Origin: Bacteroides sp.
GTDB taxonomy: Bacteria > Bacteroidota > Bacteroidia > Bacteroidales > Bacteroidaceae
Length of the DNA stretch: 64,000 nt
Assembly: GCA_021201335.1 (NCBI GenBank)
Contig: JAJQFD010000054.1
Span: forward strand, 1 to 64,000
Direction of reading: 5' to 3'
Both the position numbers and the translations under genes were made by a program. The notes beneath the pieces are model-generated. The model saw nothing but the letters and a program-made list of their open reading frames with translations, was not told where the DNA came from and did not search any database. This document shows positions 9,375-16,395 of this stretch, piece after piece. Every line of letters begins with the position of its first letter. The first letter of the stretch is position 1.

Positions 9375-9592
9375 GTTAAAATCTTCAAGAAATCCCGCAG
9401 GGATTGCATGTGCATAACCGTGGGATGCATATCCCACGGGATAGGAGATAGAATAATCCCGTGAGCCATGAAGTGGGTCAACAATATATTCTTCACCCCC
9501 TGTCGGGGCTGCGAGAGTGTATTTGGGTTATCTGTTTCCGTGGGATATTCATCCCACGGTTATGCACATTCAAGTCCTCCGGACTTGCCGAC
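9375..9592 (-). repeat. Palindromic repeat copy E (inverted)
   Basis: Read on the minus strand this matches copy C almost throughout: the same AAGTCC/GGACTT flank, the GTGCATAACC arms, the GTGAAGAATATATTGTTGAC loop and the ATCCCTGCGGGATTTCTT tail. It fills most of the gap between the AlkD-like gene and tag. A partial repeat flank (TTCTTTGATAAAGTTACAAA) occurs just upstream at about 9255, as it does before copy C. Confidence 0.8.
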
Positions 9593-9643
9593 TTACAATT
9601 GACTTACGTCGATCTACGGTTCGTACTTCATTTGGTCTGCAAT

Positions 9644-10231
9644 TTATTTTTGACACCTTCTTCGGCAATAGCAATCCACCAAATGGTCATTAACAAATCC
9701 TGTTGACTGTAAAAAAGCGTAACATATCGTAGGGCCAAAGAACTTAAACCCGCGCTTTTTCATGTCCTTGCTCATCGCTTCGGACTCGGGAGAAGAAGCA
9801 GGCATTTCGCTCATGGATTTAAAGTTGTTGACTATGGGTTGTCTATCAGGGAAAAATGAGAGTGTATACTTATAAAAACTACCGAACTCCTTTTGAATGG
9901 CGATAAACAGTTTCGCGTTACTGATGGCACTTTTGATTTTCAGGCGGTTTCTCATTATTCCGTCAAACTTCATTAGTCTCTCTACGTCGGTATCGGTCAT
10001 CTGTGCCACCTTCTCCACATCAAAATTGTGGAAAGCTTCATGGTAGCCTTTACGTTTCCGCAGAACACCTATCCAGCTTAGTCCGGCCTGTGCACCTTCC
10101 AGTATTAAAAATTCAAACAGCGTTTTATCATCGGTAACGGGTTTACCCCATTCTTCATCGTGGTATTTTACATACAATTCGTCTGTCCCGCACCAACCGC
10201 AGCGTTCGTTTATGATGTCTTCCATTTGCAT
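9644..10231 (-). CDS. tag: DNA-3-methyladenine glycosylase I
   Basis: This 195-aa protein matches the Tag family throughout. It has the N-terminal CGWCGTDELYVKYHDEEWG segment with a zinc-site cysteine, then FEFLILEGAQAGLSW with the catalytic-pocket Glu, then RNRLKIKSAISNAK. The end is FKFFGPTICYAFLQSTGFVN-DH, with the H and C residues of the zinc site. Tag excises 3-methyladenine from DNA in the cytoplasm. The start could be the first ATG or the third codon (MEDIINERC). It converges with the AlkD-like gene, giving a small alkylation-repair pair. Confidence 0.95.
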   Translation of the reverse strand: MQMEDIINERCGWCGTDELYVKYHDEEWGKPVTDDKTLFEFLILEGAQAGLSWIGVLRKRKGYHEAFHNFDVEKVAQMTDTDVERLMKFDGIMRNRLKIKSAISNAKLFIAIQKEFGSFYKYTLSFFPDRQPIVNNFKSMSEMPASSPESEAMSKDMKKRGFKFFGPTICYAFLQSTGFVNDHLVDCYCRRRCQK

Positions 10232-10383
10232 AAATTTTATTCTTCAAAGATAGTGTTTTTAACTATTTGTTGGTGTAAAATTCCTTTTTTCCGTAAGTGG
10301 AATGATAGATAGCATCGGAAAGATTAACGATTAAACATGTGAAGCAACTTTGGTTAGCGGTAACATAATCCAGGACGCAAAAT

Positions 10384-10414
10384 TTTGCATCTCTCTATAA
10401 AAACTGTACCTTTG
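10384..10414 (+). promoter_or_regulatory. Bacteroidetes promoter of the toxin-antitoxin pair
   Basis: TTTG at 10384-10387 and TACCTTTG at 10407-10414 are separated by exactly 19 bp, the canonical Bacteroidetes -33/-7 layout. The antitoxin-like gene starts 29 bp downstream. This is the clearest complete promoter seen in the window. Confidence 0.8.
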
Positions 10415-10442
10415 AATAATATTACAGTCAATAATTTCCGAT

Positions 10443-10637
10443 ATGAAAAAGAAATATAAACAACCGGAAGAAAACAACGGGGAAAACATACTGAACGAAC
10501 CTTTGGCAGAATACATCACAGAAAAAGGAATGAAGTTCTCGCCCCCGCTAACCGAAGAAGAGTTACAGAATGCCATAACGAGTGATGAGTTACTTGAATA
10601 TGTTTTGAAAAAAATAGACGGATTACCTGGTAAATGA
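10443..10637 (+). CDS. Putative antitoxin of a RelE/ParE-like pair
   Basis: This 64-aa, charged, mostly helical protein shows no recognised DNA-binding motif. It is called an antitoxin from context: it is small, comes first, has its own promoter, and its stop codon overlaps the start of a RelE/ParE-like toxin gene (ATGA at 10634-10637). The C-terminal half (LTEEELQNAITSDELLEYV) would be the likely toxin-binding helix. Confidence 0.6.
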   Translation: MKKKYKQPEENNGENILNEPLAEYITEKGMKFSPPLTEEELQNAITSDELLEYVLKKIDGLPGK

Positions 10638-10960
10638 AAATAATATATGCTAAGGAAGTAAGGGTATACCTATGGGAACTAATCGAAATGCTCTACTTTA
10701 AAGAATACTTTGGTTTCAAAGATTTAGCCCGGAAATATGTAATTGAATTAGTCACAGATATAGCAGCCACCATCCACATCAGACAAAAACACAAAGCTCC
10801 CCCTTACTTTTCTCGCTATGGAAATGACCTTTACTATATCACATTCCCCAAAAACAAACATACTACGTGGTATTTCTTCTTCACCCACCATCCTGCAGAC
10901 AATATTTATTATATACGCTACATTACAAATAACCATGTTGCCGGACATTTATTAAAATAA
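10634..10960 (+). CDS. RelE/ParE-like toxin
   Basis: This 108-aa protein has the length and pattern of type II RelE/ParE-fold toxins. Two N-terminal helices are followed by beta strands ending in NDLYYITFP, WYFFFTHH and YYIRYITNNH. RelE members cleave mRNA on the ribosome and ParE members block gyrase; the catalytic residues are not clear enough to choose. It overlaps the antitoxin-like gene by 4 bp, so translation is likely coupled. The pair may stabilise this accessory region. Confidence 0.65.
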   Translation: MKIIYAKEVRVYLWELIEMLYFKEYFGFKDLARKYVIELVTDIAATIHIRQKHKAPPYFSRYGNDLYYITFPKNKHTTWYFFFTHHPADNIYYIRYITNNHVAGHLLK

Positions 10961-11059
10961 ATATCCATTTTCATTTACCAATGCACGCGCCATTCACGAG
11001 CTTCACCAACTATTGCCACACCCACCGCTATTATGCAGCGCAGATCGTGTTGTTTAATA

Positions 11060-11497
11060 TTACTTTATCTTCAGTCCGGGAATAAGCGGAGTAGTATCTA
11101 TCAGTTCGAGAGACTGTACCATGTCGAGCGTTCCTTCTTTATATTTAAGGAAATGAGGCGTTTTAATATGTTGCTGATAGGCAGCTTCATCTGCATAAAT
11201 TTCAAGGATGGCTACTTTGTTCGGATTTTCTGTTTCGGCAACGGCATATAATGTCAGTACACCCGGTTCAAGCCGCATAGAAGCTTCTATTTCTTCTTTC
11301 AGGAATGCGTTATATTCCTCCAGTCGTTCTGGATCAACCGTAATCAAAGACAGACGAACTTTGTTGTTTTCGTAGGAAACGGATTCTTTACTCATAACTG
11401 TTTCTTGATTGTTATTATTATTACCGGACGAACATCCTATAAAAGCGGTCGTACATACTGCAACGGTAAGCATCATTAAAAAAGTCCATTTTTTCAT
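11060..11497 (-). CDS. Lipoprotein with antibiotic biosynthesis monooxygenase (ABM) domain
   Basis: This 145-aa protein has a lipoprotein signal peptide (MKKWTFLMMLTVAV..., lipobox FIGC, Cys22) and an asparagine-rich linker. An ABM/YgiN-like ferredoxin-fold domain follows from about residue 45 (VRLSLITVDPERLEEYNAFL, LEPGVLTLYAVAE, ILEIYADEAAYQQHIKTPHF). The HxxTPHF-type ending is typical of putative quinol monooxygenases. It lies upstream of, and divergent from, the SDR/aldo-keto reductase genes, so the three may handle related small molecules. The substrate is not known. Confidence 0.8.
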   Translation of the reverse strand: MKKWTFLMMLTVAVCTTAFIGCSSGNNNNNQETVMSKESVSYENNKVRLSLITVDPERLEEYNAFLKEEIEASMRLEPGVLTLYAVAETENPNKVAILEIYADEAAYQQHIKTPHFLKYKEGTLDMVQSLELIDTTPLIPGLKIK

Positions 11498-11740
11498 AAT
11501 CCTATATTATTCATTAATTACTTTTAAGTTTACGTTTGTACAAAATAAATGAATTTAAAAAGAATCCGCGTTATTTTAAAGCTCAATGTTTTTTATTTTC
11601 AGGCTCAATTACAAATATTCCACCTCAAAAAAGGCTTATCAAGAAAAGACTTGAAAAAGTATTATGGATACGCACCCACAAGCAGTAACTAAAAGATAAA
11701 GCAATAAAAATAATCACTGAGCCTGATAGTAACATAGTTT

Positions 11741-11770
11741 GAGCCACAAAGTAAAACCCCTTTGTGGCTT
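11741..11770 (+). promoter_or_regulatory. Leader hairpin upstream of the SDR gene
   Basis: GAGCCACAAAG and CTTTGTGGCTT pair around a short loop, followed by TTTGCTTTTCC. It looks like an intrinsic terminator on the plus strand, yet no plus-strand gene precedes it within 780 bp. It may attenuate the SDR operon, or terminate a small untranslated RNA. Confidence 0.4.
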
Positions 11771-11816
11771 TTGCTTTTCCTTTGTACCATAAATAACTAA
11801 ATGAACAAAAAGCATT

Positions 11817-12569
11817 ATGAAAACATTCGAAGGAAAAGTAACCTTAGTAACCGGTTCGGCCATGGGAATCGGACTCGCTTGTGCCGAAGCATTTGCCCGG
11901 GCAGGCGCAACCGTTATTATGGCAGATATTCAAAAGCCGGACGAACAAGCACAGAAATTAACAGCTTTGGGCTATAAAGCAGTGGCCTACCAGTGTGATG
12001 TATCCGACGTAAATGCCGTTAAAGAAATGATAGACTGGATTGTATCCAATTACGGACGTCTGGATGCTGCGCACAATAACGCCGGAATACAAACCCCGCA
12101 ACGGCCGATGGCAGAAATCACCGATGATGAGTTTGACCGTACTGTAGCTGTCGATTTGAAAGGAGTATGGAATTGCATGAAACATGAAATAGAGCAGATG
12201 CTCAAACAAGGAGCGGGAACGATTGTGAATACTTCCTCACAAGGTGGCGTTACCGCTTTTCAGGGACAGGCTGCCTATATCTCCTGCAAACATGGAGTCA
12301 TCGGCATGACCCGCACGGCAGCCATGGATTACGCAGCCCGGAATATCCGTATCAATGCGGTATGTCCGGGAGTCATACTTACCCCTATGGCCAAAGAGCT
12401 GATACGCAGGAACCCCGACCTCGAAAAAGAACTGGTGCGCGATATACCGGCCGGAAGACTGGGAAAACCTGAAGAGATTGCTGATGCCGTGTTGTGGCTT
12501 TGCAGTCCCTCAGCTAGTTTTGTTCATGGACATGCGTTGCTCGTGGACGGAGGTTTTACTATTCACTAA
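11817..12569 (+). CDS. Short-chain dehydrogenase/reductase (SDR)
   Basis: This 250-aa classical SDR has the NAD(P)-binding glycine motif VTGSAMGIG near residue 11 and an acidic D after beta-2 (ADIQKP) that favours NAD. It also has the NNAG motif near residue 86, the catalytic Ser in TSSQGG, and the Tyr-Lys pair in YISCK. The C-terminus (FVHGHALLVDGGFTIH) is typical of the family. It precedes a Tat-exported aldo-keto reductase by 17 bp and is likely in one operon with it. The physiological substrate cannot be told from sequence. Confidence 0.9.
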   Translation: MKTFEGKVTLVTGSAMGIGLACAEAFARAGATVIMADIQKPDEQAQKLTALGYKAVAYQCDVSDVNAVKEMIDWIVSNYGRLDAAHNNAGIQTPQRPMAEITDDEFDRTVAVDLKGVWNCMKHEIEQMLKQGAGTIVNTSSQGGVTAFQGQAAYISCKHGVIGMTRTAAMDYAARNIRINAVCPGVILTPMAKELIRRNPDLEKELVRDIPAGRLGKPEEIADAVLWLCSPSASFVHGHALLVDGGFTIH

Positions 12570-12586
12570 TTAAAAAAACAAATACA

Positions 12587-13732
12587 ATGAAATCAAAATC
12601 AAACAAAGTCTCCCGCCGTAGTTTTCTCAAAATTGGTGCTGCCATGGGAGCAGCCATGTGTGTGCCATCCGTTGTTACTAACGCAATGGGTGCAAATTCA
12701 TCAGCCGTGATAAATAACAGTACCACTGCGGATAATGACTTACCATTCATAAAAGAATCCCGCACACTCGGCAACGGAAAACATGCCCTCCGGGTATCAG
12801 CTCTCGGTCTCGGAATGATGGGTATGAACTATCACCGCGGCCCGCATCCCGACAAACAGGCAATGATAAAACTAACCCGGCAGGCCGTTGAACGCGGAGT
12901 TACTTTTATAGATACCGCCATCGGCTACGGCCCCTATACCAACGAAGAACTGACAGGAGAAGCCCTCGAGCCGTTCAAAAACAAAATGGTTTACGGAACC
13001 AAGTTTTACGACGGAACAGACAGAGGCGCCGCCCTTGAACGATACATTCAGGAATGCCTGGAAAGTTCCCTCAAACGACTTCGAATCGACACCATCGACC
13101 TGTATTATCTTCACCGCTACAGTGGCAATGTACCTATCGAAGAAATTGTGGTAATCCTGCAAAAATTCATCAAAGAAGGAAAAATCAAACACTACGGACT
13201 ATCCGAAGTAAATGCCGAAACCATCCGCAAAGCGCATGCCGTAGAACCTGTAACGGCGCTTCAGAGCGAATACCACCTGATGTGGCGTGAGCCCGAAAAG
13301 AATGTTCTCCCCGTCTGCAAAGAACTCGGCATCGGATTTGTTCCCTATAGCCCTGTCAACCGTGGTTTCCTCACCGGAGCCATCAACGAATATACCCGCT
13401 TCGATATGGGCAACGACAACCGCAATATCCTCCCGCGCTTCACACCCGAAGCCATCCGTTCCAACACCCGGATTGTCGAAGTATTGAACGCTTTCGGCCG
13501 TACCCGTGGCATGACGGCCGCACAGGTTGCCCAGGCATGGCTACTCACCAAAGAACAATGGATTGTACCCATCACAGGCACAACAAAACTGGCGCATCTG
13601 GAAGAAAACCTCCGTACGTTAGATTTCACCTTATCACCCGAAGAGATGGCAGAACTTGAAAACGGAGTATCACAAATAACGATTGTGGGTGACCGTTATC
13701 CCGCCTCGGAACAACAAAGGGTAGGTCATTGA
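12587..13732 (+). CDS. Tat-exported aldo-keto reductase
   Basis: This 381-aa protein opens with a twin-arginine signal (SRRSFLK, then a hydrophobic run), so it is likely folded with cofactor before export. Aldo-keto reductase barrel motifs follow: DTAIGYGPYTNEE with the catalytic Asp and Tyr, YGTKFY with the Lys, and LYYLHR with the His. The C-terminal IVPITGTTKLAHLEENL binds NADP. Residues 60-370 cover the barrel. It follows the SDR gene by 17 bp and overlaps the next regulator by 4 bp (ATGA region), indicating one transcript. Confidence 0.9.
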   Translation: MKSKSNKVSRRSFLKIGAAMGAAMCVPSVVTNAMGANSSAVINNSTTADNDLPFIKESRTLGNGKHALRVSALGLGMMGMNYHRGPHPDKQAMIKLTRQAVERGVTFIDTAIGYGPYTNEELTGEALEPFKNKMVYGTKFYDGTDRGAALERYIQECLESSLKRLRIDTIDLYYLHRYSGNVPIEEIVVILQKFIKEGKIKHYGLSEVNAETIRKAHAVEPVTALQSEYHLMWREPEKNVLPVCKELGIGFVPYSPVNRGFLTGAINEYTRFDMGNDNRNILPRFTPEAIRSNTRIVEVLNAFGRTRGMTAAQVAQAWLLTKEQWIVPITGTTKLAHLEENLRTLDFTLSPEEMAELENGVSQITIVGDRYPASEQQRVGH

Positions 13733-14331
13733 TCGAACAACATTTGAAAATGATTCATCAAAAAGTATTTCACCACTATAGTTTTTCAGAAAAACGTTCC
13801 TGTTTGCATACTTTCAGGAATCATGTTCTGGTGTTTGTCTATTCAGGAGAGCTGGAGATTTCGGAGAAAGACAATTCCGTCACTTTACAAAAAGGAGAGT
13901 GTGCCTTTATAGGAAAAGACACCCCAACGTATATGACAGAAAATCCTTCAGGCAGCGACACGTTCCATAGTCTATTTATGGCGCTTCCCCGCGACTTTCT
14001 GTGTGAGTTTTATCATACCATAGACAATAATCATTTCAGCAACAACTGCAAAAAACTCACGCTGACGAAATTACCTAAAAGACCGGAAGTAACCAGCCTT
14101 TTTGAATCCTTCAAACCTTTTTACCGTAATTCGGCTGATTTGTCGGACGAGCTCACCCGGATTAAAATTGCCGAGGGACTGTATGCACTCCTGAAAATCA
14201 GCGATCATTATCATTTTACCTTGTTCGACTTTACACATAAGCTGAATATCATTGATATATTGATAAAATCACGGATGCAGGTATTGGATTGGAAGGAAAA
14301 GCAAAGCATCTCACTGGTGAATTATAATTGA
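13729..14331 (+). pseudogene. AraC-family regulator lacking its DNA-binding domain
   Basis: This 200-aa product aligns by eye with the N-terminal 175 residues of the complete AraC protein at 14573. Shared pieces include the VFVYSGELEISEKDNSVTLQ / VYIYSGEMLLVENGNEISIR block, KGECAFI / GGECVFI, and a FTLFDFT / FPTLFDFT ending. It stops in the linker, with no helix-turn-helix afterwards in any frame. It overlaps the aldo-keto reductase gene by 4 bp. It may be a decayed duplicate, or a stand-alone sensing domain that modulates its intact paralog. Confidence 0.7.
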
Positions 14332-14386
14332 CTCATATATGAATATCTACATGAAAAATAGTATAAACCAATTAAGTATAGGTAAA

Positions 14387-14520
14387 ATGAAACAGGTATT
14401 ATTACGGCTTGCATAGCCTTATTATCAGTTTACTGCGATAGCTCAAAACTTACGCCGGGTACAACCATTCGTACGGTAATACTAAAAAGTATTATAACCG
14501 CAAACTTAGTGAGCCTGTGA
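14387..14520 (+). pseudogene. Possible relic of a small lipoprotein gene
   Basis: An ATGAAACAG start is followed, after a frame change of one base, by a hydrophobic stretch and cysteine (ITACIALLSVYC) and about 25 further residues before a stop. This resembles a lipoprotein signal peptide that has lost its frame and most of its body. It lies in the gap between the two AraC-type genes. The evidence is weak. Confidence 0.3.
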
Positions 14521-14572
14521 ATAACAAAGCTGAAAGAAAATAAGTACATTTGTAGAAATAAATTTCAATATT

Positions 14573-15400
14573 ATGCTCTTAACAGAATCCGCCACATTAA
14601 ATTACTCCGATGTATTTTACAGCTTCTTTACCAACAAAGACAGTATATGCCATGACAAAGCTGTATCACATTACCTTGTCTATATCTACTCAGGCGAGAT
14701 GCTACTCGTTGAAAATGGGAATGAAATATCCATCAGGGGAGGTGAGTGTGTTTTTATCAGGCGAGATCACCGGGTAAGTTTTACAAAACGCCCTATTGAC
14801 GGCGAAGACTTTAAAAGCATTTCGTTAAAGTTCAACCGGAATTATTTGCGGAAATATTTCCAGGGCATTAACCCGGCAGACATACCCAAAAACACCGAGC
14901 CCCTGAAATCATCCGTTTTCAAACTCCCCAAAACCCCCAATCTGGAAAGTTTGTTCATGTCCATGATTCCCTACTTCGAAACAGACGAAGAACCACAGGA
15001 GAATTTAATTAACCTCAAAATACAGGAAGGAATCCTCTCATTGCTAAGAATAGATAAGAATTTCTTTCCTACCTTATTTGATTTCACAGAACCGTGGAAG
15101 ATTGATATTATGGATTTCCTGACCGAAAACTACATGTACGATCTTACAATGGAAGAAATAGCATCATACACAGGCCGCAGCTTAGCAACGTTCAAAAGGG
15201 ACTTTAAGAAAATTAGCGACCTTTCCCCGCAAAAATGGCTGATACAAAAAAGACTGGAAAAAGCGCATGAATTAATCAACGAACAAGGCAGAAAAATATC
15301 AGAAGTATGCTTTGACGTAGGTTTCAAGAACCGCTCTCATTTTACAACAGCTTTTAAAAAACATTACGGATATTCTCCGAGTGAGAATACGGTTATGTAG
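14573..15400 (+). CDS. AraC-family transcriptional regulator
   Basis: This 275-aa protein has a cupin-like N-terminal sensing domain (VYIYSGEMLLVENGNEISIR, GGECVFIRRDH) and a C-terminal DNA-binding domain at about residues 180-275. The two helix-turn-helix units are LTMEEIASYTGRSLATFKRD and ISEVCFDVGFKNRSHFTTAF, ending HYGYSPSE. A TACATTTG -7-like box lies at 14545-14552. It probably controls the adjacent SDR/aldo-keto reductase genes; the truncated copy upstream is its close paralog. Confidence 0.9.
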   Translation: MLLTESATLNYSDVFYSFFTNKDSICHDKAVSHYLVYIYSGEMLLVENGNEISIRGGECVFIRRDHRVSFTKRPIDGEDFKSISLKFNRNYLRKYFQGINPADIPKNTEPLKSSVFKLPKTPNLESLFMSMIPYFETDEEPQENLINLKIQEGILSLLRIDKNFFPTLFDFTEPWKIDIMDFLTENYMYDLTMEEIASYTGRSLATFKRDFKKISDLSPQKWLIQKRLEKAHELINEQGRKISEVCFDVGFKNRSHFTTAFKKHYGYSPSENTVM

Positions 15401-15410
15401 AGACACAAAC

Positions 15411-15571
15411 GAGGATGTCCAAAAAGTATTTTCCACCACGGATTACGCAGATTACACAGATTATTTTATATTTATTACGCTGATAATGAGCCGAATAATT
15501 TGATTTGATCTGTGTTAATCTGTGTAATCTGTGGTGAACTTACGTCATTGATGGACTTTTTGGACAACCTC
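15411..15571. mobile_element. MITE-like palindromic element, 161 bp
   Basis: The outer ends GAGGATGTCCAAAAAGT (15411) and ACTTTTTGGACAACCTC (to 15571) are complementary with one mismatch. A second inner pair (ATTACGCAGATTACACAGAT and its complement region TCTGTGTTAATCTGTGTAATC) closes a long stem around an AT-rich loop. No gene is encoded. The GGATTAC-ACAGATT motif is, from memory, scattered in Bacteroidales genomes. It may act as a terminator between the two genes or be a non-autonomous mobile element. Confidence 0.6.
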
Positions 15572-15591
15572 TTTGCTATTCGTATATTCCC

Positions 15592-16107
15592 TTAAATGAG
15601 TACTTTCCGATAATCCCCATCTTTTTTCTTCTTAAACCCGTTACTCAGTAGTGCTTTCACCGAGATAATATTTTCTTCGTCAGGATCGGATGCTATTTCT
15701 TTTCCGCCGATTTCAATAATCTTTTCTTCCAATAGTTGGATAATCTTCTTGCCGATACCTTTATTCAGATATTCTTCCTCACCAATCAGGTAGCCAATCT
15801 CATACGTATGACCTTCTTCCGTTACGTCTGCATACGTATCCTCAAAATCGTGTCCCTCTTCCTCTAAATCTTTCAGGAAAAAGCAATCAGCATACAGGCA
15901 ATATCCGATTTTTCTATTCTTGTAGTAAACAATGAAATGCTTTAAAAAGCTATAGCTTCCCTCTCTTTCATTTATTTCATCCAACCAATCCTGCTTATCT
16001 CCAAACCATTTGCTGATATATTCTTTATCCAGCCATTTATCAAATACCGGTATATCTTCGTCCTGGAGAGGCTTTAATACGACTTCATCTTTATTGATTA
16101 TCATCAC
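15592..16107 (-). CDS. GNAT-family N-acetyltransferase
   Basis: This 171-aa protein has the GNAT acetyl-CoA site at about residues 108-128 (EIGYLIGEEEYLNKGIGKKI, matching the Q/R-x-x-G-x-G/A loop with G-I-G-K-K). A conserved late segment NIISVKALLSNGFKK follows. The N-terminal VVLKPLQDEDIPVFDKWL places it near the RimJ/AAC(6') group, which acetylate protein N-termini or aminoglycosides. The sequence does not identify the substrate, so resistance should not be assumed. Confidence 0.8.
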   Translation of the reverse strand: MMIINKDEVVLKPLQDEDIPVFDKWLDKEYISKWFGDKQDWLDEINEREGSYSFLKHFIVYYKNRKIGYCLYADCFFLKDLEEEGHDFEDTYADVTEEGHTYEIGYLIGEEEYLNKGIGKKIIQLLEEKIIEIGGKEIASDPDEENIISVKALLSNGFKKKKDGDYRKVLI

Positions 16108-16277
16108 TTAGTTGTTTTAGTTGTTTCGTACCCGAATATCTTATCCTTATTATTCATGGATATATTTTGATTGCAAAGTAAATAACGGCAAAGATAATAA
16201 ACTCAACGAAAAACATTACAAATCTTACCGGAAACCCCGCTTGCCAATTATCGAAAAATAGGGTAATATCCTATTTT

Positions 16278-16330
16278 AATTCACCCTCAAAAAAAGTCAA
16301 CTCACCCCTCAAAAAGTACAATTCACCCTA
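16278..16330 (+). promoter_or_regulatory. Three direct repeats at 21-bp spacing: likely LytTR regulator site
   Basis: AATTCACCCT at 16278, AACTCACCCC at 16299 and AATTCACCCT at 16320 recur at exactly 21 bp, two helical turns. LytTR-domain regulators bind direct repeats of about 9 bp with a spacing close to this. The same locus encodes a LytTR response regulator (22710-23469), so autoregulation is a natural reading. An inverted relative (AAATAGGGTAAT) lies just upstream at about 16256-16267, and a -7-like TACCTTTA lies at 16361-16368. The efflux operon starts at 16396. Confidence 0.7.
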
Positions 16331-16395
16331 TTTTTGGTTATTCCCGGGCATTTATTCTCATACCTTTACATACAAATTAATTAATAACAACTTGT

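Noticed and set aside
15592..16107. Calling the GNAT gene an aminoglycoside resistance gene
   Set aside because: The similarity is limited to the general acetyltransferase fold; nothing in the sequence identifies the acceptor substrate.
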